Assembly: GCF_030409335.1 (NCBI RefSeq)
Contig: NZ_JAUFPN010000020.1
Span: 58,810-122,809, forward strand
Reading direction: 5' to 3'
DNA length: 64,000 nt
From: Paeniroseomonas aquatica
GTDB taxonomy: Bacteria; Pseudomonadota; Alphaproteobacteria; Acetobacterales; Acetobacteraceae
The notes beneath the pieces are model-generated. The model searched no databases. It saw only the letters and a list, made by a program, of their open reading frames with translations, and was not told where the DNA came from. Positions 1 to 8,385 of this stretch are shown piece by piece. Each line of letters opens with the position of its first letter. Position 1 is the stretch's first letter. Made by a program: the position numbers and the translations under genes.

Positions 1-360
1 GCCGCAGCGCCGACTGGGTGCTGGCGGGGGCGCTGGGCGGCTGGGGCGATGCGCTGGTGCCGGAGTTCGGGCTGGTGGTCTTCCTGCACCTGGACGCGCC
101 GACCCGCCTCGCCCGGCTGCGGGCGCGGGAGGCGGCGCGGCATGGTGCGCGGATCGCGCCGGGCGGCGACCTGGCCGCGGTGCATGCCGCCTTCCTCGCC
201 TGGGCCGCGGCCTATGACACCGGCGGCCTCGACCAGCAGCCGGGCGCAGCAGGAGAGCTGGCTGGCCGATCTGCCCTGCCCGGTGCTGCGGCTCGACTCC
301 GGCGCCCCGCTGGCCGGCCTGGCGGCCGCGGTGCTGGCGGCTATTCCGGCAGCACGCTGA
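1..360 (+). pseudogene. P-loop NTPase (adenylate/shikimate-kinase-like), 3' part, frameshifted
   Basis: This is the C-terminal part of a small nucleotide-kinase-like ATPase that begins outside the window. In the frame open from base 3 it reads RSADWVLAG and then a core strand VVFLHLDAP followed by RLARLRARE, a typical lid/core arrangement of AAA_18-type kinases. After YDTGGLDQ, near base 235, the matching continuation (RAQQESWLADLPCPV, ending at TGA 358-360) is in the next frame. A 1-base insertion or 2-base deletion at about 230-240 therefore separates the halves. Read literally, the first frame runs on to base 644 with low-complexity sequence, which looks like nonsense. The 3' end overlaps the convergent next gene by 20 bases. 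The family assignment is tentative because the Walker A region is not visible. A sequencing indel is possible. Confidence 0.6.
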
Positions 361-682
361 GCTCGAGCGGCAGCACCGCCCCCAGCCAGAGCGCATGCGC
401 GGTATGGTCGGCCCGGGCATGGCCGGTCTCCGGGTGCACCAGCACGACCAGCCCGGCCCGGTGCAGCACCAGGAAGGACAGCAGGCCGGCCAGCAGATCC
501 GGCGCGAAGGCGACCTGGTACATGGCGCCGGGATGCGGCCCGACCGGCCGGTCGTGCCAGCGGCCGAGCACGGCGGCGGGGAAGCGGGCCGCGATCGCCG
601 CCCGCAGCGCCTCGGCCGCGGCGCGGGTGGTCACCGGGTCGTAGTAGACATGGGCGTGCCAGCCGGTGATCGTCGCGGCCAT
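341..682 (-). CDS. DOPA 4,5-dioxygenase family protein
   Basis: A 113-residue cytoplasmic protein of the DOPA 4,5-dioxygenase-like family, small non-heme iron proteins related to ring-cleaving extradiol enzymes. Visible family features are the N-terminal HAHVYYDP, the central GPHPGAMYQVAF, and a C-terminal block VLHRAGLVVLVHPETG followed by DHTAHALWLG. These supply the conserved histidines expected to bind iron. The length matches the family (about 110 residues). Start chosen at ATG 680-682 (MAATITGWHAH) because the family begins a few residues before the HVYYDP block; the longer in-frame extension is low-complexity and antisense to ada. It is divergent from ada and converges on the broken ATPase gene. 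The natural substrate in bacteria is not established. Confidence 0.82.
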   Translation of the reverse strand: MAATITGWHAHVYYDPVTTRAAAEALRAAIAARFPAAVLGRWHDRPVGPHPGAMYQVAFAPDLLAGLLSFLVLHRAGLVVLVHPETGHARADHTAHALWLGAVLPLELSVLPE

Positions 683-762
683 CGGGATCGTCCTTCCTGC
701 GCCGCCATGCCAGCGCAACGCCCGGATGGCCGCAAGCCCCGCGCCGGGCGCATCATCCTGGC

Positions 763-1863
763 ATGCCCGACAGCAGCCCCCTCCCCGACCTCCTTCCCGA
801 AGCGCCCGCGGCCGGCGGCGACGATGCCCGCTGGGAGGCCCTGGTGGCGCGCGACCCCGCCCCGGCCGGCGGACCCTTCCTCTATGCGGTGACGACGCAG
901 GGGGTCTTCTGCCGCCCCGGCTGCCCCTCCCGCCCGCCACTGCGGCGGAACGTCCGCTTCTACGCCGACGCCGCCACCGCCGAGGCGGCCGGCTTCCGCG
1001 CCTGCAAGCGCTGCGACCCGAAGGGCGAGCGGGCGGCGATCCATGCCGCGGCCATCGGCGCCGCCTGCGCCCTGATCGAGGCCAGCGAGGGCATCCCCTC
1101 GCTCGCCGCCCTGGCCGGGCGCGCCGGCTATGCCCGGCACCATTTCCTCCGCCTGTTCAAGGAGATCACCGGCGTGACCCCGCATTCCTATGCCGCCTCC
1201 GTCCGCGCCCGCCGGCTGCAGGCCTCGCTCGCCGCCGGCGACCGCGTCGCCGAGGCCGTCGCCGGCGCCGGCTACGGCAGCGAGAGCCGGGTCTACGAGG
1301 CCCCCGGCCGGGTGCTCGGCATGACCCCCGGCGCGGCCCGGCGCGGCGGCGCCGGCGAGACCATCCGCATCGCCACGGCCGTCAGCGCCCTGGGCCCGGT
1401 GATGATCGGCGCCACTGACAGCGGCGTCTGCTTCATCGGCTTTGCCGAGGATTTCGGGACGCTGGAGGGCGACCTCCGCCAGCGCTTCCCGCAGGCGCGG
1501 ATCGAGGCGGCTCCCGAGGCGCTGGCCGGGACGGTGCGGCAGGTGGTGGGCTTCCTGGCGGAGCCGAGAGCCGCGCTGGCCCTGCCGCTCGACCTGCGCG
1601 GCACCGCCTTCCAGCGCCGGGTTTGGGAGGCGCTGCAGGCCATCCCCTTCGGCCAGACCAGGACCTATGGGGAGATGGCGGTCGCCATCGGGGCGCCGAA
1701 GGCGGTGCGGGCGGTGGCCCGGGCCTGCGCGCAGAACCATGTCTCCCTGGCGGTGCCCTGCCACCGGGTGGTGGGCAAGGACGGCGACCTGACCGGCTAC
1801 CGCTGGGGGGTGCCGCGCAAGCGGGCGCTGCTGGCGCAGGAGAAGGCGGCGGCCAAGGCCTAG
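763..1863 (+). CDS. ada: Ada: methylphosphotriester/O6-alkylguanine-DNA alkyltransferase and regulator
   Basis: A 366-residue adaptive-response protein that removes alkyl groups from DNA and activates repair genes (E. coli Ada is 354 residues). The N-terminal zinc/methylphosphotriester domain has four cysteines at 50 and 54 (FCRPGC) and 81 and 84 (ACKRC). An AraC-type helix-turn-helix follows at about 105-190 (ARHHFLRLFKEITGVTPHSY). The C-terminal methyltransferase domain holds the acceptor cysteine in PCHRV, about Cys333, preceded by a typical GTAFQRRVWEAL segment. All key cysteines are present, so both repair activities are probably intact. It is transcribed alone, divergent from the DOPA-dioxygenase-like gene. 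In this family the methylated N-domain activates its own promoter; no clear Ada box was identified in the short 80-base gap. Confidence 0.95.
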   Translation: MPDSSPLPDLLPEAPAAGGDDARWEALVARDPAPAGGPFLYAVTTQGVFCRPGCPSRPPLRRNVRFYADAATAEAAGFRACKRCDPKGERAAIHAAAIGAACALIEASEGIPSLAALAGRAGYARHHFLRLFKEITGVTPHSYAASVRARRLQASLAAGDRVAEAVAGAGYGSESRVYEAPGRVLGMTPGAARRGGAGETIRIATAVSALGPVMIGATDSGVCFIGFAEDFGTLEGDLRQRFPQARIEAAPEALAGTVRQVVGFLAEPRAALALPLDLRGTAFQRRVWEALQAIPFGQTRTYGEMAVAIGAPKAVRAVARACAQNHVSLAVPCHRVVGKDGDLTGYRWGVPRKRALLAQEKAAAKA

Positions 1864-1938
1864 CCCGCACGCGGGCGTTCCACCCGATGCCGGGAATGCC
1901 CTAGCATCCGCCCAAGCAAGACGGATGGGGAGCGGGCG

Positions 1939-2976
1939 ATGGCCAGGCAGGCGCATTCCGGCGCGGCGGAGGGGCCGGGCATCCAGGCCCTGGGCTATGT
2001 CGGGATCGAGGCGACCAGCCCGGCGGACTGGGCCGGCTTCGGCACCGGCCTGCTCGGGCTGCAGCTCGCCGAGCGCAGCGCGGCGCAGCTGGTCTTCCGC
2101 ATGGACGACCGCCGGCAGCGGCTGGTGGTGACCCCAGGCGCGCGGGACGGCGCCCGCTGCTTCGGCTGGGAGGTCGCCGATGCCGCGGCGCTGGAGGCGC
2201 TGGCCGCCCGGCTGGAGGCGGCCGGGGTGGCGGTCGCCCGCGGCGACGCGGCGCTGGCGGCGCAGCGGCGCGTCGCCGGGCTGGTGGTGGCCGCCGACCC
2301 GGCGGGCAACCGGATCGAGCTGGTCCACGGCGCCGAGGCCGCCGACGCGCCCTTCCGGCCGGGGCGCTGCATCAGCGGCTTCCGTACCGGCGCGCTCGGC
2401 ATGGGCCATGCGGTGCTGACGGTGGAGCGGGCGGCGCCGGTGCTCGCCTTCTACCGCGACCTGCTCGGCTTCGGGGTCTCCGACTACGTCACCCACCCCT
2501 TCACCGCCTGGTTCCTGCACGTGAACGGGCGGCACCATTCGCTGGCGCTGATCGAGACCGGCAGCGCCGGGCTGCACCACCTGATGCTCGAGCTGTTCAG
2601 CCTCGACGACGTCGGCCAGGGCTACGACCTGGCCCAGCTCGAGGACGGCCGCGTCGCCACCACCCTCGGGCGCCACACCAACGACTACATGACCAGCTTC
2701 TACGCCCGCACCCCCGGCGGCTTCCTGGTGGAGTACGGCTGGGGCGGCCGCGTGGTGGACCCGGCGCGCTGGCAGCCGGTGGAGATGACCTCGGGGCCGA
2801 GCCTCTGGGGGCATGAGCGGTCCTGGGGCTCGCCGGAGATGCGGGCCGAGGCGCGGCGGCTGATGCTGCAGGCCGCCGCCGCCGGCGAGCGGGCGCCGGT
2901 GCAGGTGCTGCCGGGCAACCACGCGGTGATGCCCGGCGCCTGCCCCTGGTGGGACCAGCTGCGGGCGGCCGAATGA
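1939..2976 (+). CDS. VOC-superfamily extradiol ring-cleavage dioxygenase
   Basis: A 345-residue two-domain vicinal-oxygen-chelate protein resembling type I extradiol dioxygenases (BphC/HpcB-like), which open catechol rings using Fe(II). The N-terminal half is a degenerate VOC domain (LGYVGIEATSPADWAGF). The C-terminal half carries the metal site: His in GMGHAVL, His in the GLHHLMLE segment, and Glu in LVEYGW. The family tail motif GHERSW is also present. It is somewhat longer than the usual 290-310 residues, mostly at the C-terminus. The stop overlaps the start of the following Bug receptor (ATGA), so the two are translationally coupled; the receptor may supply an aromatic substrate. Substrate not determinable from sequence. 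Confidence 0.85.
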   Translation: MARQAHSGAAEGPGIQALGYVGIEATSPADWAGFGTGLLGLQLAERSAAQLVFRMDDRRQRLVVTPGARDGARCFGWEVADAAALEALAARLEAAGVAVARGDAALAAQRRVAGLVVAADPAGNRIELVHGAEAADAPFRPGRCISGFRTGALGMGHAVLTVERAAPVLAFYRDLLGFGVSDYVTHPFTAWFLHVNGRHHSLALIETGSAGLHHLMLELFSLDDVGQGYDLAQLEDGRVATTLGRHTNDYMTSFYARTPGGFLVEYGWGGRVVDPARWQPVEMTSGPSLWGHERSWGSPEMRAEARRLMLQAAAAGERAPVQVLPGNHAVMPGACPWWDQLRAAE

Positions 2977-3953
2977 TGCGGCGGCGCGGGTTGCTCGGCG
3001 CCGCGGCGCTGGCGCTGCCGGCGGCGGGGCGGGCGCAGGAGGCGCCGCCGCCGGGCCTGGCCGGGAAGCCGGTGCGGATCGTGATCGGCTTCACCCCCGG
3101 CGGGGCGGTCGACATCCTGGCCCGCGCGGTGGCGCCGCGGCTGGGCGAGGCGCTGGGCCAGCCGGTGGTGGTGGAGAACCGGCCGGGCGCCGGCGCGGCG
3201 ATCGCCACCGAGGCGGTGGTGCGCGCCCCGCCGGACGGGCTGACCCTCGGCTATGCCAGCGTCGGCGTGCTGGTGGTGGCGCCGCTGGTCTTCCGCGACC
3301 TGCCCTACGACCCGGCGCAGGACCTCCAGCCGGTCGGGCTGCTGGCGGATATCGCCAATGTGCTGGTGGTGCCGCCCTCCCGCCCCTGGCACCGGCTGGA
3401 GGAATTTCTCGCCGCGGCGCGGGCGCGGCCGGGCTCGCTGAACTGGGGGCATAGCGGGGTCGGCACGGCGGGCTTCCTCGCGGCCTACCTGCTCGACCAG
3501 ATGGCGGGGATCTCGACCGTCGGCGTCGCCTATCGCGGCGGGGCGCCGCTGGCGACCGACCTCATGGGCGGGCGGCTGGATTATGCGCTCTCGACCTCGG
3601 CCAGCGTGCTGGGACAGATCCGCGAGGGCAAGCTGCGGGCGCTGGCGGTCTCCTCCCCGGTGCGGCAGCCCTGGCTGCCGGAGGTGCCGACCATCGCCGA
3701 GGCGGGGGTGCCGGGCTTCGGCGTCGCCGGCTGGGGCGGGCTGGTGGTGCCGCGCGCCACGCCGGCGCCGATCGTGGCGCGGCTGGAGGCGGCACTGCGG
3801 GAGACGGTGGCCGATGCCGGCGTGCGGGCGCTGTTCCACCGCAACGGGCTGCTGCCGCTGGAGGGCGGGGCGGCGGATTTCGCCGCGCTCTGGGCCAGCG
3901 AGACGGCGCGCTGGACCCCGGTGATCAGGGCCAGCGGCGCCAGGCCGGACTGA
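2973..3953 (+). CDS. Tripartite tricarboxylate transporter (Bug-family) substrate-binding protein
   Basis: A 326-residue periplasmic solute receptor of the Bug/TctC family. The N-terminus MMRRRGLLGAAALAL is an Arg-rich export signal ending near AxA at residue 20. The mature part shows Bug landmarks: PVRIVIGFTPGGAVDILAR, a VVENRPGAGAAIA ligand loop, YDPAQDLQPV, WGHSGVGTAGFLA, and PEVPTIAEAGVPGF. Start at 2973 is favoured by its ATGA overlap with the dioxygenase stop; ATG 2976 follows immediately. No TctA/TctB membrane subunits lie nearby, so it is an orphan receptor. It converges end to end with the MlrC-like gene (stops at adjacent bases). Ligand unknown; small carboxylates or aromatics are typical. 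Confidence 0.93.
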   Translation: MMRRRGLLGAAALALPAAGRAQEAPPPGLAGKPVRIVIGFTPGGAVDILARAVAPRLGEALGQPVVVENRPGAGAAIATEAVVRAPPDGLTLGYASVGVLVVAPLVFRDLPYDPAQDLQPVGLLADIANVLVVPPSRPWHRLEEFLAAARARPGSLNWGHSGVGTAGFLAAYLLDQMAGISTVGVAYRGGAPLATDLMGGRLDYALSTSASVLGQIREGKLRALAVSSPVRQPWLPEVPTIAEAGVPGFGVAGWGGLVVPRATPAPIVARLEAALRETVADAGVRALFHRNGLLPLEGGAADFAALWASETARWTPVIRASGARPD

Positions 3954-5462
3954 TCAGAGGGTCGGCCCGTTCGCCCCGGGATCGAGCGGGTAGATCGGCC
4001 GTCGCACGTTGCGGAACGTGAGCTGGCCATAGTCCGAGGTGCAAACGCCGATGCCGGCGCATTCGACGATCTCGCGCGCCAGCGGGCCGAGCGCGGCGCG
4101 CCAGTGCACCCGGCTCTTGATCGCCAGGTAGCGCTTGTCGCGCGGCTCGATGCCGAGGATGCGGAACATGTCGGGCGAGACCGGCTCGATCTGCCGCGTC
4201 ACCAGCACGATCTCGACCGCGCCGGTATCGAGCACCACGGTCGGGCCCATGTAGACCTTGAGCCCGGGCGAGAGCCCCGCCTTGGTGACGAAGGTGCCGG
4301 CCGAGATGGTCTTCACCGTGCCGGTCACCGTCAGCGGCCTGGAGGATTGCGGCAGCGCCGGCATCGGCAGCTTGCCGCCGAGGGCCAGGGTGACGGTGGC
4401 GCCGATCCCGGCCGCCTGGCAGGCGGCGACGGCTTCCGGGTCGCAGAGGCCGAAGAAGGCGACATCCTCCAGGCCCTGGCGCAGGATCTCGGCCAGGGTC
4501 TCGGTCGTGTCCATGGTGCCGCCGCTGGCGCAATTGTCGTAGTGGTCGAGCAGCACGACGGGAAGATCCGCCCTGGTCGCGCCGGCGGCCTTGGCGCGGG
4601 CGACGCTTTCCGCCAGCGGCTCGGGCCTGAAGGTGAAGTCCTGCCGCGCCTTCCAGGCGAAGTCGATCAGCTCGGCCACCATGGCCTGGGCTTCGGCCGG
4701 ATCGTCGTCGGTGGTGACCACGGCGGAGAGGCCGGCGTATTCGATGTCGGCATGCGGGAAGCCGACGTAGAGGCTGGCGGCCAGCGCCCGGCCGCTGGCC
4801 TCCCAGCCGGCGCAGAGTGCCTGCAGCTCGCGGTTGGGGAAGGCATGGGTGCCCTGGGCCATGACGTGGGGCAGCATCGGCGCCCGGGCCCAGGCGGTGG
4901 TCGGCTTCACCTCCCCGGCCAGGACGCGCAGTAGGATGCGGGCGGCGCGCTCGGCGGTCTCGGCCTGATCGACGTGGGGATAGGTGTGGTAGCCGCAGGT
5001 GACGACCGGGCCTTCCACCATATTGGCATGGACGTTGGCGTGCATGTCGTAGGCGATGGCGATCGGCGTGGTGCCGTCGATGGCGCGGATGCGGCGGACC
5101 AGCTCGCCCTCGCCGTCGTCGAAGCCCTCGGCGACCATGGCGCCGTGCAGGTCGAGCAGGATGCCGTCATGGCCGCCGGCGGCGACCGCCGCGCAGATGC
5201 TGTCGCAGAAGCCCTCATAGGCCGCAGCCTCGACCTTGCCGCTGGGCGGGGCATGGGCGGCGATGGACATGGTGACCGCAGCGCCGGCTTCCTCGGCGAC
5301 CTTGAGGAAGCCGCCGAGGCAGGTGCCGGTGTCGCGGTAGAAGTCGATCGCGGCCTGGCCCTCCAGCAGCGCGCCGCCGGTGCGGCAGAAGCGCTCCCGC
5401 GGGGTCGGCACCGGGGAGAAGGTATTGGTCTCGTGCGAGAGGGCGGCGAGCAGCAGGCGCAT
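3954..5462 (-). CDS. M81-family metallopeptidase (MlrC / microcystinase C-like)
   Basis: A 502-residue protein of the MlrC family, zinc peptidases named for microcystin breakdown but widespread in bacteria without that pathway. It opens with RLLLAALSHETNTFSPVPT, the N-terminal family signature with its histidine. It then shows ILLDLHGAMVAEGFDDGEGE and IAYDMHANV, which supply acidic and His ligands, and the GYHTYPHVDQAETA block. The C-terminal MlrC domain follows (VLLDHYDNCASGGTMDTT). Length matches the family (about 490-510). Start chosen at ATG 5460-5462, directly before the conserved RLLLA; the upstream in-frame extension is low-complexity and overlaps the divergent gene. Divergent from a gamma-glutamyltransferase with a 73-base gap; probably acts on a small peptide or amide. 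Confidence 0.92.
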   Translation of the reverse strand: MRLLLAALSHETNTFSPVPTPRERFCRTGGALLEGQAAIDFYRDTGTCLGGFLKVAEEAGAAVTMSIAAHAPPSGKVEAAAYEGFCDSICAAVAAGGHDGILLDLHGAMVAEGFDDGEGELVRRIRAIDGTTPIAIAYDMHANVHANMVEGPVVTCGYHTYPHVDQAETAERAARILLRVLAGEVKPTTAWARAPMLPHVMAQGTHAFPNRELQALCAGWEASGRALAASLYVGFPHADIEYAGLSAVVTTDDDPAEAQAMVAELIDFAWKARQDFTFRPEPLAESVARAKAAGATRADLPVVLLDHYDNCASGGTMDTTETLAEILRQGLEDVAFFGLCDPEAVAACQAAGIGATVTLALGGKLPMPALPQSSRPLTVTGTVKTISAGTFVTKAGLSPGLKVYMGPTVVLDTGAVEIVLVTRQIEPVSPDMFRILGIEPRDKRYLAIKSRVHWRAALGPLAREIVECAGIGVCTSDYGQLTFRNVRRPIYPLDPGANGPTL

Positions 5463-5535
5463 GGAGGGGCTCCCGGACGTATTGCGGCGGGCATGGTGAC
5501 GGGGCGAAGCTGCCCCGCCAAGAGGAGACGCGACC

Positions 5536-7167
5536 ATGCCCCGCCCCGCCCGCCGCCTGCCCGTCCCGCGCGCCATGATCGTCGCCCCGCAGCCCGAGGC
5601 GGTGGAGGCCGGCGCCGCCATGCTGGCCGCCGGCGGCAATGCGCTGGATGCGGCGCTGGCCTGCGCCCTCACGCAGGGCGTGGTGGACCCGATGATGTGC
5701 GGCATCGGCGGCATCGCCACCCTGCAGATCCTCGACCCCGCGACCGGGACGCATCTCGTGCTGAACGGCCTCGGCACCTGCCCCGGCGCGGCGCGGGAGG
5801 ACATGTGGGCGGACGCCTTCGAGGGCGAATGCGCCGATGGCTTCGGCTATCGCGTCAAGGGCTACGTGAACGAGCGCGGGCCGCTGGCGGTGACGGTGCC
5901 CGGCGCGCTCCGGGTCTTCGCGGATGCCCATGCCCGGCTGGGGCGGAAGCCCTGGGCGGCGCTGTTCGATGCGGCGATCGGCTTCGCCGAGGAAGGCTGG
6001 ATCATCCGGCCGCATGTGCATGCCATGTTCACCATGGATGAGCGGCCCTACGGGAGGCTCAGCTATGTCGAGAAGCTCGGCCACACCGAGGAGGGCCGGG
6101 CGCTCTACCTGCGGCCGGACGGGACGCCGAAGCGCCTGGGCGAGGCGGTGCGCAACCCGGCGCTGGCCGCCACCCTGCGCGGCCTGGCCCGCGACGGGGC
6201 GGAGGATTTCTACACCGGCGGCCTGGCGCGGCGGATCGTCGCCGACATGGAGGCCAAGGGCGGGCTGCTGTCGCTCGCCGACCTCGCCGGCTTCCGCGCC
6301 GCCGAGAGCGCGCCGCTGCTGGTCCCCTACCGCGGCTTCACCGTGGCGCTGCCGGAGCCGCCGGCCGGCGGCGTGGTGGTGGGCGAGATGCTGCGCATCC
6401 TCGAGCGCTTCGACCTGGTGGCGCTGGGCCACAACACGCCGGCCTATATCGCGGTGGTGGCGGAGGCGATGAAGCTGGCCGGGCTCGACAAGGAGGCGCA
6501 TGTCGGCGACCCCGCCTTCCGCGAGGTGCCGGTCGGGATGCTGCTGTCGGATGCCTATGCCGATGCACTGGCGGCGCGCATCCGGGCGGGCGAGCGGGCC
6601 TCGCTCGTGCGGGCGGTCAGCGATGCGCCGAATACCACGCATGTCTCCTGCACGGACGCGGACGGCATGGTCGTCTCCATGACCCATACGCTGGCGGTCC
6701 CCTCCGGCGTCATCCCGCCGGGGACCGGCTTCATGCTGAACGGGGCGATGAACTGGATGGACCCGCGGCCGGGGCGGGCCGGCTCGATCGCGCCGGGCAA
6801 GCGGCGTTATTCCTCGATGAGCCCGACGATCGTGCTGGAGGGCGCGCGGCCGGTGGCGACGCTGGGCGCGCCGGGCGGGGCCTGGATCACCGTCGCGGTG
6901 ATGCAGGTGCTGCTGAACCTGCTGGACTGGGGGATGGGCATGCAGGAGGCGGTGAGCGCGCCGCGCTTCTCGGCGACGAGCGAGACGGTGGACCTCTCCA
7001 ACCGCATCCCGCGTGGCGTGGAGAAGGCGCTGCAGGCGGAGGGCCATGCGACCAAGCGCAGCTACCAGAGCTACGCCTTCGCCGGGGTGCATGGAATCTC
7101 GCTGTGGGATGGCGTGCCGGAGGGTGGGGCCGATCCACAGCGGGATGGCTATGCTGCGGGGGTTTAA
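5536..7167 (+). CDS. Gamma-glutamyltransferase family Ntn-hydrolase
   Basis: A 543-residue member of the gamma-glutamyltransferase family, which self-cleaves ahead of a catalytic Thr to give large and small subunits. The N-terminal block AGAAMLAAGGNALDAALA and DPMMCGIGGI are family signatures. The likely nucleophile is the first Thr of NTTHVS at about residue 367, followed by the small-subunit glycine motif LGAPGG. No clear signal peptide is visible in MPRPARRLPVPRAM, so it may be cytoplasmic, as in GGT-like acylases of amide catabolism. A ribosome-binding site (AAGAGGAG) precedes the ATG. A second paralogue lies at 23419-25098. Substrate class (glutathione, other gamma-glutamyl amides or acyl amides) cannot be fixed from sequence. 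Confidence 0.92.
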   Translation: MPRPARRLPVPRAMIVAPQPEAVEAGAAMLAAGGNALDAALACALTQGVVDPMMCGIGGIATLQILDPATGTHLVLNGLGTCPGAAREDMWADAFEGECADGFGYRVKGYVNERGPLAVTVPGALRVFADAHARLGRKPWAALFDAAIGFAEEGWIIRPHVHAMFTMDERPYGRLSYVEKLGHTEEGRALYLRPDGTPKRLGEAVRNPALAATLRGLARDGAEDFYTGGLARRIVADMEAKGGLLSLADLAGFRAAESAPLLVPYRGFTVALPEPPAGGVVVGEMLRILERFDLVALGHNTPAYIAVVAEAMKLAGLDKEAHVGDPAFREVPVGMLLSDAYADALAARIRAGERASLVRAVSDAPNTTHVSCTDADGMVVSMTHTLAVPSGVIPPGTGFMLNGAMNWMDPRPGRAGSIAPGKRRYSSMSPTIVLEGARPVATLGAPGGAWITVAVMQVLLNLLDWGMGMQEAVSAPRFSATSETVDLSNRIPRGVEKALQAEGHATKRSYQSYAFAGVHGISLWDGVPEGGADPQRDGYAAGV

Positions 7168-7175
7168 GGAAGGTT

Positions 7176-7193
7176 GGGGGAAGGTATTCCCCC
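7176..7193. terminator. Hairpin downstream of the gamma-glutamyltransferase gene
   Basis: GGGGGAA, loop GGTA, TTCCCCC: a 7-bp perfect stem starting 9 bases after the stop codon. It is the first of three inverted repeats in a 119-base gap between convergent genes. No T-tract follows, so a terminator role is inferred from position. Confidence 0.45.
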
Positions 7194-7213
7194 GTTGGAC
7201 GCATGCGTCCAAC
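7194..7213. repeat. Perfect 20-bp palindrome GTTGGACGCATGCGTCCAAC
   Basis: Two 10-base arms with no loop form an exact dyad. It lies between two hairpins in a convergent intergenic gap and just before an AT-richer stretch. It may be a protein-binding dyad, part of a dispersed palindromic element, or a component of a bidirectional terminator. Confidence 0.6.
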
Positions 7214-7255
7214 CCCATCTATTTCTACGCTTTAAGATGAGAAAACGAAGGGGGT

Positions 7256-7278
7256 CCGGGGGAAGTGCCTTCCCCCGG
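7256..7278. terminator. Strong hairpin at the convergent gene end (bidirectional terminator candidate)
   Basis: CCGGGGGAAG, loop TGC, CTTCCCCCGG: a perfect 10-bp stem lying 8 bases beyond the stop of the minus-strand hydroxyacid oxidase gene. Position between convergent stops supports a termination role for both strands. Confidence 0.55.
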
Positions 7279-7286
7279 CCTTGCCT

Positions 7287-8381
7287 TCACCGGTAGCCGG
7301 GATCGCTCAGGTTGGTCAGCGGGAAGCTGCTGTGCACATGCGGCTGCACCACCGGCGACACCGGGTGCAGGTAGCTGCCGTCCAGCTGCCCGAAGCTGGT
7401 GACGCCGAGCAGGCCGAGCACCTCATGCACCTCGGTCTCCAGCAGCTTGAACATCTGCGCCACGCCCGCCTCGCCCGCCGCGGCCAGGGCGTAGCAGTAC
7501 ATCCGGCCCAAGCCGACCAGCTCGGCGCCGAGGATGACCGCCTTGACGATATCCGAACCGCGGACGAAGCCGCCGTCGACCCAGACCTTGGCGCGGCCCT
7601 CGACCGCCTTCACCACCTCCGGCAGCACGTCGAGCGAGCCGCGGCCGTGGTCTAGCTGCCGGCCGCCGTGGTTCGAGACATAGACGATCTCGACCCCATG
7701 CTCGACCGCCATCGCCGCATCCTCGGCGGTGGCGATGCCCTTCAGCGCGACGGGGATGTCGTACTTGTCCTTGAAGCGCTTGATCTCGTCCCAGTTCAGC
7801 GCCGCCTGGAAATGCTGGCCGGTGGCGCGGGCGCGCCAGGGCTTGACGAAGCGCTTGGCGATGTCGCGCTCGCGGCGGCTGTAGATGGCGGTATCCACCG
7901 TGAAGCAGAAGGCGTCGTAGCCGTGGTCGATGGCGCGTTTCGCCACCTCGTCGATCCAGGCGCTGTCGCCGCGGACATAGAGCTGGAAGACCTTGGGCCC
8001 CTTCCCCGCCGCCGCCATGGGCTCGAGCCCCGGCATGGAGACGGAGGAGACCATGATCGGGACGCCGAACTCGGCCGCGGCGCGGGCCGCCGGAGCGCCG
8101 CCCTCGGGATCGAAATTCTCGAGGCCGCCGACCGGGGCCAGCATGATCGGCAGGGTGATCGGGCGGCCGAGGAAGCGGCCGGTGAGATCGATAGTCGAGA
8201 CGTCGCGCAGCACCCGCGGACGGAAGGCGAGGCTGTCGATGGCGGCGCGGTTGCGCATCATCGTCGTCTCGGTCTCGGTCGCGCCGACCAGGTAGTCCCA
8301 GTTGCCCGGGCTCAGGCGGCCTTTGGCTTCCTTGACGAACTCATGCAGCGTCTGGAAGGGGCTCTCGGCTTCGTTGGACAT
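7287..8381 (-). CDS. FMN-dependent alpha-hydroxy-acid oxidase/dehydrogenase (LldD-like)
   Basis: A 364-residue TIM-barrel flavoprotein oxidising an L-2-hydroxy acid to a 2-oxo acid. The FMN/active-site signature SNHGGRQLDHGRGSLD is intact and contains the catalytic His. Other landmarks are LPIMLAPVGGL, VFQLYVRGD and WVDGGFVRGSDIVKA (phosphate loop). The family includes L-lactate, glycolate and mandelate enzymes; this one resembles the lactate 2-monooxygenase/glycolate oxidase branch only loosely. It is the last gene of a six-gene minus-strand operon and starts 4 bases after the preceding oxaloacetate-decarboxylase-like gene. In that context it probably makes or uses a 2-oxo acid for the upstream lyase. 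Confidence 0.9.
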   Translation of the reverse strand: MSNEAESPFQTLHEFVKEAKGRLSPGNWDYLVGATETETTMMRNRAAIDSLAFRPRVLRDVSTIDLTGRFLGRPITLPIMLAPVGGLENFDPEGGAPAARAAAEFGVPIMVSSVSMPGLEPMAAAGKGPKVFQLYVRGDSAWIDEVAKRAIDHGYDAFCFTVDTAIYSRRERDIAKRFVKPWRARATGQHFQAALNWDEIKRFKDKYDIPVALKGIATAEDAAMAVEHGVEIVYVSNHGGRQLDHGRGSLDVLPEVVKAVEGRAKVWVDGGFVRGSDIVKAVILGAELVGLGRMYCYALAAAGEAGVAQMFKLLETEVHEVLGLLGVTSFGQLDGSYLHPVSPVVQPHVHSSFPLTNLSDPGYR

Positions 8382-8385
8382 GGCT

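Noticed and set aside
631..2922. 763-codon open frame on the minus strand across ada and the dioxygenase
   Set aside because: Antisense frame produced by GC-rich third positions; the sequence is low-complexity Arg/Gly/Ala with no domain, while both genes on the other strand have clear families.
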